Shown here: in pieces, positions 9,426 to 17,911 of the stretch | Numbering within the stretch: the stretch's first letter is position 1 | Layout: each line of letters opens with the position of its first letter | Assembly: GCF_003205615.1 (NCBI RefSeq) | Contig: NZ_PYBV01000002.1 | Span: forward strand, 105,971-169,970 | Reading direction: 5' to 3' | Length of the DNA stretch: 64,000 nucleotides | Origin: Micromonospora arborensis | GTDB taxonomy: Bacteria > Actinomycetota > Actinomycetes > Mycobacteriales > Micromonosporaceae | Made by a program: the position numbers and the translations under genes | Notes under the pieces: generated by a model | The model's input: the letters and a program-made list of their open reading frames with translations, nothing else | Told to the model about the DNA's origin: nothing | Database searches by the model: none

Positions 9426-11315
9426 ATGACCGGCCGTGTAGCCGACCCGACGGGAAGGACCAGCCAGGTGAGCAGGGACCACACCGCACCGGGAGAAGCA
9501 GGTGCACTACCCCGGCGCCCGACCGTCGCCGACCACATCGTGTCGCGGCTGTTCAGCTGGGGGGTGCACCGCTACTTCGGCTACCCCGGAGACGGCATCA
9601 ACGGCCTCACCTCCGCGCTGCAACGCACCAACCAGCGGGCCCAGTTCATCCAGGTACGCCACGAGGAGACCGCGGGTTTCGCCGCGTCGGCGCACGTCAA
9701 GTACGGCGGCGGGCCGCTCGGCTGCGCGCTGGTGACCAGCGGGCCGGGCGCCATCCACCTGCTCAACGGCCTGTACGACGCCAAGCTCGACCACCAGCCG
9801 GTGATCGCCCTGGTCGGGCACACCGCGGTCACCGCCGAGGGCGGCGGCTACTACCAGGAGGTCGACCTGCTCGCCCTCTACAAGGACGTGGCCGCGGCCT
9901 TCCTCGCCCAACTCGACCATCCGGCACAGGTCCGCCACCTCATCGACCGGGCGTGCCGCACGGCGTTGGCCCGGCGTACCGTCACCGCCCTGATCCTCCC
10001 CCTGGACCTGCAGGACGAGCCGGCCGTCCCGAACCCACCGCACGCGCACGGCTACTACCAGACCAGCAACGTGCCGAGCAGTACGCCCACGGTGCCACCG
10101 GAGGCGGACGTACGCCGGGCGGCCGAGGTGCTCGCCAGCGGGCAGCGGGTGGCGATGCTGGTCGGGCAGGGCGCGCTGGGCGCGACGGACGAGGTCCGGG
10201 AGATCGCTGATCGGCTCGGCGCCGGGGTGTCCACCGCACTGCTCGGCTTCACCGCCGTCGACCACCGCGAACCGTGGGTCACCGGGGCGATCGGGCTGCT
10301 CGGCACCCGACCCAGCTGGCAGTTGATGACCGGCTGCGACCGGCTGCTGATCGTGGGCAGCAACATGCCGTACTCGGAGTTCTACCCGCCGCCCGGTCAG
10401 GCCCGTGCGGTGCAGATCGACCTGGACGGCACCCAACTCGGCCTGCGGTATCCGACCGAGGTGAACCTGACCGGCGACGCCCGCCCCACGCTGCAGGCGC
10501 TGCTGCGCGAGCTGGGCCCCGGCCCCGGCCCGACCGCCTGGCGGGCGGAGATCGCCGCGGCCACCTCGGCGTGGCGTCGAGTGCAACGCGACCTGGCCGA
10601 GCAGCCGGCCGACCCGGTCAACCCGCAACTGCTCTTCCACACCCTCAATGAGCGGCTGCCCGACGACGTGCTGCTCGCCGTCGACTGCGGCACCGCCACC
10701 GCCTGGTACGCCCGCCACATCCAGGTCCGCCCCGGGATGCGAGCCAGCCTGTCCGGCACACTGCTGTCGATGGGCGGCGCCATGCCGTACGCGCTCAGTG
10801 CCAAGTTCGCCCACCCGGACCGCCCGCTCGTCGCGTTGATCGGCGATGGCGCCATGCAGATGAACGGCGTCAACGAGCTGATCACCGTGGCCAAGTACTG
10901 GCGAAGCTGGGCGGACCCGCGATTCGTGGTGCTGGTGCTCAACAACCGGGATCTGGCGTTCGTCAGCTGGGAACAGCGCTCCTCCGAGGGGACGCCGATG
11001 TTCCCGGACAGCCAGCAGTTGCCGGACATCGCCTACCACCAGTGGGCACAGGTGCTCGGGCTGCAGGGTGAGCTGGTCGACTCGCCGGAGCAGGTGCCGG
11101 ACGTCTGGGATCGGGCACTCGCCGCCGACCGGCCGGTGGTCATCAACGCCCTGGTCGACCCGGCCGAGCTGATGCTCCCACCGCACTTCACCGCCGAGCA
11201 GGCCCGCAAGACGGCGGCGGCGGTGCTGCGCGGCGACACCGACTGGGCCGGCATCATCCGCCGCGGCCTACCCTCAACGCTGGCGAGCTACCGCCCCCGC
11301 CGCCGCGAGCGCTAA
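9426..11315 (+). CDS. thiamine-pyrophosphate enzyme, PoxB-like (pyruvate dehydrogenase quinone / acetolactate-synthase superfamily)
   Basis: Cytoplasmic three-domain TPP enzyme of 629 residues. The N-terminal Pyr domain has FGYPGDGINGL and the catalytic-Glu region RHEETAGFAASAHVKYGG; a central domain follows; the C-terminal PP domain has GDGAMQMNGVNELI with LNNRDLAF about 30 residues later, the GDG-N(N) TPP/Mg motif. The family oxidises or decarboxylates 2-oxoacids such as pyruvate; the actual substrate is inferred only. GTG 9468 (VSRDHTAPG) with GGAAGGA upstream is an alternative start. Divergent from the SpoU methyltransferase, 77 bp apart. Confidence 0.8.
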   Translation: MTGRVADPTGRTSQVSRDHTAPGEAGALPRRPTVADHIVSRLFSWGVHRYFGYPGDGINGLTSALQRTNQRAQFIQVRHEETAGFAASAHVKYGGGPLGCALVTSGPGAIHLLNGLYDAKLDHQPVIALVGHTAVTAEGGGYYQEVDLLALYKDVAAAFLAQLDHPAQVRHLIDRACRTALARRTVTALILPLDLQDEPAVPNPPHAHGYYQTSNVPSSTPTVPPEADVRRAAEVLASGQRVAMLVGQGALGATDEVREIADRLGAGVSTALLGFTAVDHREPWVTGAIGLLGTRPSWQLMTGCDRLLIVGSNMPYSEFYPPPGQARAVQIDLDGTQLGLRYPTEVNLTGDARPTLQALLRELGPGPGPTAWRAEIAAATSAWRRVQRDLAEQPADPVNPQLLFHTLNERLPDDVLLAVDCGTATAWYARHIQVRPGMRASLSGTLLSMGGAMPYALSAKFAHPDRPLVALIGDGAMQMNGVNELITVAKYWRSWADPRFVVLVLNNRDLAFVSWEQRSSEGTPMFPDSQQLPDIAYHQWAQVLGLQGELVDSPEQVPDVWDRALAADRPVVINALVDPAELMLPPHFTAEQARKTAAAVLRGDTDWAGIIRRGLPSTLASYRPRRRER

Positions 11316-11318
11316 CCC

Positions 11319-11436
11319 ACCCCACCCCCACCCCACCCCCACCCCACCCCACCCCCACCCCGCGATCTTGCACTTTCTGTTGCGACAAAAGGTATTAAAT
11401 AGGGCGAGTCGGCAACCGAAAGTGCAAGATCGCGGG
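11319..11436. repeat. CCCACC microsatellite and 19-bp inverted repeat at a convergent junction
   Basis: About 40 nt of CCCACC/CCCCAC repeats (11319-11360) precede an inverted repeat whose arms, core GCGATCTTGCACTTTC, span 11359-11377 and 11418-11436. The arms are perfect over 19 bp. The 40-nt loop is AT-rich in its centre. It lies between the convergent TPP-enzyme and ABC-permease genes, like other long palindromes in this window. Confidence 0.85.
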
Positions 11437-11458
11437 CGCCTGCACGCCTGGTCTGGCA

Positions 11459-13831
11459 TCACGCGTTTGGTGCGCCTGCGGCGCGCTCGAGCAGAGCCGG
11501 CAGGACCGTGGCGATCAGGACGCAGCCCGAGACCACGGCGCCCAGCACCGTCCACGGCACGTCGAGCGGAACGGGGCCGGCCACCCGCAGCAGGGCCACC
11601 AACAGCCCGCTCAGCCCCGCCGCGGCGACGGCTGCCGCAAGCACCACCCCGACACCGACGGCGACCAACGACTCCGCCAGCGCGTACCGGAGCACCTGGC
11701 CACGATCGGCGCCGAGCAGGTGCAGGGTTCGCCGCTCGCCGGCGCGGTCCGGTGCGCCCATGACCAGGGTGTTCACCAGCGCGATCGTGGTGTAGGTCAG
11801 CAGGATCCCGAGGACCATCAGCAGCCCGAGGCGGCTCGCGCTCGCACTCCCGGCGGCGGCCGCCGCCGACCACTGCCGCTTGCTGACGACTTTGGCGCGG
11901 TGCGTCTGGGCGGCTCGGCGCAGGGCGGCCTCCACGGCGGCCGGGTCGGCGCCGGAGCGGACCTCGACCAGGGCCGTCGACGGCAGGCCGGCGCGGGCGT
12001 TGCGTTGATTCACCAACGCGGCCGTGGCCGTGGCCGCACCGGGAGAAAGTAGCCGAATCACGCGCAGCCGGGTCTCGGTGCCGTCGGCCAACCAGACCCG
12101 GGCCGTGTCACCCACCCGGTATCCCCAGTCCGGCTCCGGGACGATCGCGTCGTCCGGTACGGACTCCACGCCCTGCGTCGGGCGCCGGATCAGCACGGTG
12201 TCGCCCTCAAGCGTGTAGACGCTGGTCTCGGTGACGGTCGAGACGTCGGCACCGGGAACGGACCGCAGGCTGGCCGTCAGCTCGGCGTCGAGCCCCGCGG
12301 TGCCGTCGGGCAACACCAGGTAGTCGGCCTGCACCGACTTCGCATCGGCCACCGCTTTCGCGGCGTCGGTCATGGTGGAGGCGGCGAGCAGCGCCGCGGG
12401 CAGTGCCACGGTCAGCAGTACGGGCGTCGCGAGCGCTGCCGTACGCCGTGCCGAGCTTGCCGCGGCGGCCGCCACCAGCATGCCGATGGTGCCGCCCAGC
12501 CGCTCGAAGGGTCGCGTCAGCAGTCGGGCTGTTGGCCGGACCACCGCGGGGGCGAGCAGCGCGGCGGCCGCGATCAGCAGCATCAACACCGGCATGTAGG
12601 TCTTACGGTTGGTCGCCGAGCCGGGATCGAAGACGGCGGTGACCACCATGGAGACCAGCGCGGTGGCCAGCGTCCCGAGGCCCAGCACCCAGCGGCTCAG
12701 CGGCATCGCCTGCGCCTGCGCCTGGGCCTCGCGCAGCGCCTCGACAGGCCGGACCCGGCTGGCCCGCCAAGCGGCGGTCACCACGGCGAGCAGAGCGACG
12801 AGGATGCCGGAGGCGAAGGAGAGATACGCCGGTACGGCGGAGTCGCTGACTGTGTCGATCCAGTCCGGGGCCATGCGGCGGGCCACGAGCCAGTCGAAGA
12901 GGGCCGGGGCGGCGTACGGGCCGGTGACAGCGCCGACCCCGGCCGCGAGGACGGAGACGACCAGCGCCTCAAGGTAGATCATCCGGCGGATCTGGCCGGG
13001 TGTGGCCCCGGCCGCCCGCAACAGCGCCATCTCCCGATGCCGCTGGCCCACCGCGAATGCGAAGGCCGCGGCCACCACAGCGATCGAGATGAAGATGGCG
13101 AAGCCGAGGGCGATGCCCACGATGGTGTTCGCGTTGTTGCGAGCGTCGCCGTCGCTCTCCCGGTTGGGGTCCAGCCGGGCACGCTCGTCGGAGACCAGCA
13201 CCCGGGCCTGGGCACCGACCGCCGCGCGGACGTCAGCCTCCGGCTGCCAGCTCAGTAGCGCGTCGATGCGCGGAGAGAGCTGCGCCGCGCGGACGTCGGT
13301 GAAGAAGACGGAGTTTTCGCTGCTGGGGCTAATGACGCCGACGACGGTGTACGCGCGGACCCCGGCCGCCGTGATCACCTGCGTCCGGTCGCCCGGCTGC
13401 GCGCCGCCGCTGACGACGATCTCGTCGTCGGCCGCCGGCGCCCGGCCTGCGACCAGATGCCCCCCGGCAGCCCGCAGGGCCGACCAGGGTCGCCCGACAC
13501 TCCCGCCGGGACCGGTGGCGAGCGTCGCCGGGAAGACCCGGTCGACGACCGCGTGCGGCAACGTGGCGGCCACCGCGGCGGACACCCCCGGTGGCTGGGC
13601 CAGCGGCACCGTCTCGGCGCCCTGCCAGGTCGGCACGCTGAGTTCACCGAGGCTCACCACGACCACCGGGACGTCCGGATAGCGTTGCGGTTCGCGGTCG
13701 GCGGCGCCGGCCGTGGTGGCGAGCACCTGGCCGAGCGCGGCGACCAGCGCCGATCCCAGGGCCAGAGCCACGAACATGCCGACGAACGACCGCCACCGGA
13801 CCCGCAGCGTCGCCAGCGAGAGCGTCAGCAT
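11459..13831 (-). CDS. ABC transporter permease, FtsX/MacB type with duplicated FtsX domains
   Basis: Integral membrane subunit of 790 residues. There is an N-terminal membrane anchor (SFVGMFVALALGSALVAALG), a large extracytoplasmic MacB-like domain (about 50-240), a first FtsX unit with three membrane segments (about 245-400), a middle anchor, a second extracytoplasmic domain, and a C-terminal FtsX unit. The motif QRHREMALLRAAGATPGQIRRM is characteristic of FtsX. It overlaps the end of the ATPase gene by 7 nt, so translation is coupled. Such pairs move lipids, peptides or drugs by mechanotransmission; the substrate is unknown. Confidence 0.88.
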   Translation of the reverse strand: MLTLSLATLRVRWRSFVGMFVALALGSALVAALGQVLATTAGAADREPQRYPDVPVVVVSLGELSVPTWQGAETVPLAQPPGVSAAVAATLPHAVVDRVFPATLATGPGGSVGRPWSALRAAGGHLVAGRAPAADDEIVVSGGAQPGDRTQVITAAGVRAYTVVGVISPSSENSVFFTDVRAAQLSPRIDALLSWQPEADVRAAVGAQARVLVSDERARLDPNRESDGDARNNANTIVGIALGFAIFISIAVVAAAFAFAVGQRHREMALLRAAGATPGQIRRMIYLEALVVSVLAAGVGAVTGPYAAPALFDWLVARRMAPDWIDTVSDSAVPAYLSFASGILVALLAVVTAAWRASRVRPVEALREAQAQAQAMPLSRWVLGLGTLATALVSMVVTAVFDPGSATNRKTYMPVLMLLIAAAALLAPAVVRPTARLLTRPFERLGGTIGMLVAAAAASSARRTAALATPVLLTVALPAALLAASTMTDAAKAVADAKSVQADYLVLPDGTAGLDAELTASLRSVPGADVSTVTETSVYTLEGDTVLIRRPTQGVESVPDDAIVPEPDWGYRVGDTARVWLADGTETRLRVIRLLSPGAATATAALVNQRNARAGLPSTALVEVRSGADPAAVEAALRRAAQTHRAKVVSKRQWSAAAAAGSASASRLGLLMVLGILLTYTTIALVNTLVMGAPDRAGERRTLHLLGADRGQVLRYALAESLVAVGVGVVLAAAVAAAGLSGLLVALLRVAGPVPLDVPWTVLGAVVSGCVLIATVLPALLERAAGAPNA

Positions 13832-14556
13832 GCGGCCGCCTCCAGCCGCGCCAACTGCATCATGATGGCCTCCGCGGTCGGCGCGAGAATCTCGCCGTCG
13901 ATGCGGCCGTCCGCGAGGAAGAGGACCCGATCGGCGTACGCGGCGGCGTGCGCGTCGTGGGTGACCATCACGACGGTCTGCCGGCGCTGGTCGACCAACT
14001 CGCGCAGCAACCGCAGCACCTGCTCGCTGGAGCGGCTGTCCAGCGCCCCGGTCGGCTCGTCGGCGAAGAGCACCGTCGGCGCGGTCAGCAGCGCCCTGGC
14101 AATCGCGACGCGCTGCTGCTGCCCGCCGGAGAGCTCACCCGGCCGGTGCCCGCCGCGGTCGGCAAGTCCGACAGCGGCGAGGCTGGCAAGCACATCTGAG
14201 CGGCTGGGACGGCGCCCCGCGAGCCGCAACGGCAAGGCCACGTTCTGTTCGGCGGTGAGTGCCGGCATCAGATTGAAGGACTGGAACACGAAGCCGATGC
14301 GGTCACGCCGGAGCAGGGTCAGCCGTCGCTCACTGAGCACGGTCAGGTCCTGTCCGGCGAGGCTGACCCGTCCGGAAGTGGGCCGGTCCAGGCCGGCCGC
14401 GCACTGCAGGAGAGTGGACTTGCCGGAGCCGGAGGGCCCCATGACGGCGGTGAAGGATCCGGTGTCGAAACTGACGGAGACACCGGCCAGAGCGGTGACC
14501 CCGTTGGCGAAGCGCCGGGTCACCTCGCTGATCTCGACGACGGGTACGGAAGGCAT
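13825..14556 (-). CDS. ABC transporter ATP-binding protein, LolD/MacB type
   Basis: Cytoplasmic nucleotide-binding subunit of 243 residues, partner of the overlapping FtsX-type permease. Walker A GPSGSGKST is near residue 41, the Q-loop is in FVFQSFN, the signature is LSGGQQQRVAIARAL near 143, Walker B VLFADEPTGALD follows, and the H-loop is VTHD. It falls in the group that works with FtsX permeases. Its start is 67 bp from that of the divergent LuxR regulator, which is therefore a likely but unproven controller. Confidence 0.92.
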   Translation of the reverse strand: MPSVPVVEISEVTRRFANGVTALAGVSVSFDTGSFTAVMGPSGSGKSTLLQCAAGLDRPTSGRVSLAGQDLTVLSERRLTLLRRDRIGFVFQSFNLMPALTAEQNVALPLRLAGRRPSRSDVLASLAAVGLADRGGHRPGELSGGQQQRVAIARALLTAPTVLFADEPTGALDSRSSEQVLRLLRELVDQRRQTVVMVTHDAHAAAYADRVLFLADGRIDGEILAPTAEAIMMQLARLEAAAC

Positions 14557-14609
14557 GCACCGACGCTATGAAGATCCGTTCCCGCGAGGTACCGGACACG
14601 TGACTGGTG

Positions 14610-14615
14610 TAGTTT
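14610..14615 (+). promoter_or_regulatory. possible -10 box of luxR gene
   Basis: TAGTTT, 8 nt before ATG 14624, consistent with a leaderless transcript. No good -35 was seen. The call depends on ATG 14624 being the true start. Confidence 0.3.
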
Positions 14616-14623
14616 CCGATCTC

Positions 14624-17329
14624 ATGCTGTTGGGCCGCGATGCCGACCGGGCGGTCCTGCGGACCGCCGTGGAGCAGGCACGCGCCGGTCGCAGCGCCGC
14701 GCTGGTGGTACGCGGCGAGCCCGGCATCGGCAAGTCCGCGCTGCTGGACCACGTCACCACCGGCCCGGGACTGACCGTGCTGCGCTGCGCCGGGGTCGAG
14801 TCCGAGGCGGAGATTCCGTTCGCCTCTCTCCACCTCCTGCTCTACCCGGTGCTCGGCCGCGCGGAGACCCTGCCCGAGTTGCAGCGCACCGCCCTGCTCG
14901 GTGCGCTCGGGGTGGAACCGGCCGCCGGTCGGGACCCGCTGCTGATCGGCGCCGCCGCGTTGACGTTGCTGGCCGACCTGGCCGAGAACGAGCCGGTGCT
15001 CTGCCTCATCGACGACGCGCACTGGCTCGACGAATCCTCCGCGCGGACACTGCGTTTCGTCGCCCGTCGACTGCACGCCGACGCGGTTGCGATGATCTTC
15101 GCGGCACGCCCCGAGTTCGACCCGGCGGGTCTGCCCGAGCACCGATTGGACGGGCTCGGAGCCCCGGCCTCCGCCGCCCTGCTGGACCGCTGGGCTCCCG
15201 ACCTGGACCATGCGGCGCGGGAACGGATCATCCAGGACAGCGGGGGCAACCCGCTGGCACTGCGCGAGCTGCCGCATCTGGCGGCCGAACAGGCGCACCT
15301 GCCCGCGCCGCTGCCGCTGTCGCGGCGCCTCGAACATGCCTTTGGTACGCGCATCGCACGGTTGGCCCCCACCGCGCGTTCCGTGCTCGCCATCGCCGCC
15401 GCCGACGAAACCGCCGGGCTCGGCAACCTGTTACGTGCCGCCGCCGCCAGGGGGATCTCCCGCGACGCCCTACGCGCCGCCCTGGCCGAGGCCGAGGAGG
15501 CCGAACTACTGCGGGTCTCCGCCGGCCGGGTGGTCTTCACGCATCCGTTGCTGCGGGCCGCCGCCTACCAGCAGGCCGGAATCGAGCGGCTGTCCGTGCA
15601 CCGGGCGCTCGCCGAGGCCGTCGCCGCGGACCCGGATCAACAGGCCTGGCACCTTGCCGCGGCGGCGACCGGCCCTGACGAGACCACCGCCCACGCACTC
15701 GAACTCGCCGCCGAGCGGGCGCAGGGCCGCAGCGGATACGCCGCGGCAGCGGCGGCACTGGAACGCGCCGCCGACCTCAGCGGCGATCCCGAGCAACGCG
15801 CTCGCCGGCTCATCGGGGCCGCGGTCGCGGCAAACCAGGCCGGACAGCAGCACCGCACCCAGCACCTGCTGGACCAGGTTGGCGAGACTCCCAGTGACCC
15901 GCTCCGAGCCGCCCGCTACCACGAACTGCAGGCCCGGGTCGCCTTCGAGTCCGGCGATGCCGCCCGGGCACACGACCTGCTGGTGGCAGCGTCCACGGCA
16001 CTCACCGACGTGGACCCCGTCGGGGCGCAGGCCGTCCTCATCGACGCCGCCCGCAACGCCTGGCAGCTCAGCGACCCGCCCCGCGTGGCCGACGCGGCCG
16101 CACGGCTGGCGAAGTTGGGCCCCGCCCCGGACAGCCTGGCGGCGGCGGTCTCCGCCGTCACCGGAGCCGCGACCCTGCTCACCGCCGGCCCGGCGGATGC
16201 CCTACCCGTGATGCGCCCGCTGGTCGCCGCGGGACTCCGATCCCAAGGCGCCTACGCCCTGCGGCTCAACGCCGCGTTCGTGGCGGGCATCGTCGGAGAC
16301 TTCACCGCCGGCGGCAGCATCGCCCGGCAGGTCGTCGACGACTGCCGCGCCGCCGGCGCGGTCGGCTGGTTGCCACTCGCACACGTGACCCTCGCTACCG
16401 CCGAGCTCTATCTCGGACAGTTCCGCAACGCGGTCGCCTCCGCCACCGAGGGCCTGCAACTGGCCGACGACACCGGCCAACCGAACCGCGCCGGATACCT
16501 GGAGGGCGTGCTCGCCTGGATCGCCGCCGTGCAGGGCGACGAAGACAACTGCCTGCGTTTCAGCGGCCAGTGCCAGGACGGCTTCGCCACCCACCGCATC
16601 GCCAATGGCCTTGCCTGGGCGGTCTGGGCCCGGGCGATGCTCGACCTCGCGCACGGCCGCACGGCCGAGGCGCTGGCCCGGCTCGACGCCGCCCTGAACG
16701 GGCCGGTGCGGCACCAGGCCCACGCCGTCTACTTCGCACCCGACCAGGTCGAGTGCGCCGTACGCCTGGGTGAGCCGGAGCGCGGCCGCGCGGCGAGCGA
16801 CCGGTTCGGCGCGTGGGCCGATGCGTCCGGACAGGACTGGGCACGGGCCGTGTGGCACCGCTGCCAAGGCATGGTGACCGTGGACACCGATCTCGCGGAC
16901 CACCACTTCGCGGCGGCGTTGCGCGCGCACGCGGACGGCTCACGGCCGTGGGAGATCGCCCGTACCCACCTGTCGTACGGCGAGCGGCTGCGCCGCGACC
17001 GACGCAAGAACCAGGCCCGGTCGCACCTGAGGACCGCACGGGAGATCTTCGAGCGGCTGCCGGCACAGCCGTGGGCCGACCGGGCTGCCGCGGAGTTGCG
17101 TGCCGCCGGCGAGCAGACCACGTCCGCCCCAGCGGTCGACCTGCTCGCGGCCCTCTCGCCGCAGGAGTTGCAGATCGTCAAACTGGCGCACACCGGGCTG
17201 ACGAACCGCGAGATCGCGGCGCAGCTCTTCCTCAGCCCGAAGACTGTCAGCTACCACCTGTATCGGGCGTTCCCGAAGCTCAACGTCGCCAACCGGGGCC
17301 AGTTGGCCCGCCTCGACCTGGGGGTGTGA
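14624..17329 (+). CDS. large LuxR-family regulator with AAA ATPase (LAL type)
   Basis: Cytoplasmic ATP-binding regulator of 901 residues. The N-terminus opens MLLGRDAD, with Walker A GEPGIGKSALL near residue 34 and Walker B VLCLIDDAHWLDE near 126, followed by a long alpha-helical repeat region (about 250-830) that probably senses a ligand. The C-terminal LuxR HTH LSPQELQIVKLAHTGLTNREIAAQLFLSPKTVS occupies about residues 843-895. ATG 14624 is preferred over GTG 14600 because this family usually starts at the LLGRD segment and TAGTTT at 14610 sits 8 nt before it. Divergent from the ABC exporter genes, its probable target. Confidence 0.9.
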   Translation: MLLGRDADRAVLRTAVEQARAGRSAALVVRGEPGIGKSALLDHVTTGPGLTVLRCAGVESEAEIPFASLHLLLYPVLGRAETLPELQRTALLGALGVEPAAGRDPLLIGAAALTLLADLAENEPVLCLIDDAHWLDESSARTLRFVARRLHADAVAMIFAARPEFDPAGLPEHRLDGLGAPASAALLDRWAPDLDHAARERIIQDSGGNPLALRELPHLAAEQAHLPAPLPLSRRLEHAFGTRIARLAPTARSVLAIAAADETAGLGNLLRAAAARGISRDALRAALAEAEEAELLRVSAGRVVFTHPLLRAAAYQQAGIERLSVHRALAEAVAADPDQQAWHLAAAATGPDETTAHALELAAERAQGRSGYAAAAAALERAADLSGDPEQRARRLIGAAVAANQAGQQHRTQHLLDQVGETPSDPLRAARYHELQARVAFESGDAARAHDLLVAASTALTDVDPVGAQAVLIDAARNAWQLSDPPRVADAAARLAKLGPAPDSLAAAVSAVTGAATLLTAGPADALPVMRPLVAAGLRSQGAYALRLNAAFVAGIVGDFTAGGSIARQVVDDCRAAGAVGWLPLAHVTLATAELYLGQFRNAVASATEGLQLADDTGQPNRAGYLEGVLAWIAAVQGDEDNCLRFSGQCQDGFATHRIANGLAWAVWARAMLDLAHGRTAEALARLDAALNGPVRHQAHAVYFAPDQVECAVRLGEPERGRAASDRFGAWADASGQDWARAVWHRCQGMVTVDTDLADHHFAAALRAHADGSRPWEIARTHLSYGERLRRDRRKNQARSHLRTAREIFERLPAQPWADRAAAELRAAGEQTTSAPAVDLLAALSPQELQIVKLAHTGLTNREIAAQLFLSPKTVSYHLYRAFPKLNVANRGQLARLDLGV

Positions 17330-17515
17330 GCAGAGCAGGTGCGACGATCGGCCTAGGGCGTGTCCTGCCGATCATGACGCCAGTGACGGCGGCGATGGCG
17401 CGAAGGTTGGGGCAGGTCAAGCCTACTGTGGGCCGGCAGCGCCGTCGTGTGAGGCACCACAAGTCCAGGACCGACCGAGGCCGGGGACGACAGAGCCCTG
17501 GGCACCCTCTCGCCA

Positions 17516-17577
17516 TGATCAATTGATGAGAAGTAGGTACCAGGGGCAGCTCGAACCTACTTTTCATCAATTGATCA
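17516..17577. repeat. long inverted repeat nested in the IS remnant
   Basis: 23-bp arms (core GATCAATTGATGAGAAGTAG) at 17516-17538 and 17555-17577 with one mismatch and a 16-nt loop. It has the same character as the other intergenic palindromes (GATC near the outer end, AT-rich arms), and it lies inside the IS boundaries between the convergent luxR and penicillin-binding protein genes. Confidence 0.8.
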
Positions 17578-17581
17578 ACGC

Positions 17582-17896
17582 ATGCCATGCCGGTGTCGCA
17601 ATGGCGCGTCGCAGCAGGGCTACGCCCACGACTCGACTCGCCGAGCGTTGCGACAACGCGGCATCCGCCACGTCATCCCTGAACGGTCGGACCAGGTCGC
17701 CCGCCGGGCCGCCAAGGACAGCGCCGGCGGGCGACCCCCGGCCTTCGACAAGGTGATCTACCGCAAACGTAACGTCGTGGAACGCTGCTTCAACCGATTC
17801 AAACGGTGGCGTGACCTGGCCACCCGCTACGCCAAACACGCATCCCTTTACCGCGCCAGCCTGGTCCTCATCGCTGCCGTCATCTGGCTTCCTTGA
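17582..17896 (+). pseudogene. C-terminal fragment of IS5-family transposase
   Basis: The frame ends with about 93 residues typical of IS5/DDE transposase C-termini: RRALRQRGIRHVIPERSDQ, then GRPPAFDKVIYRKRNVVER (with the third catalytic residue, Glu), CFNRFKRWRDLATRY and a final hydrophobic LVLIAAVIWLP. The catalytic DD-containing N-terminal two thirds are missing; DNA upstream of about 17610 encodes nothing similar. The fragment ends 16 nt before the right terminal inverted repeat. Non-functional. Confidence 0.85.
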
Positions 17897-17911
17897 TCGA
17901 CAGGACAGGCC

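Noticed and set aside
13457..14623. 390-codon upstream extension of the LuxR gene
   Set aside because: The extension is antisense to the ABC ATPase and permease genes and has Ser/Arg-rich shadow composition; LuxR proteins of this type begin at the LLGRD segment.
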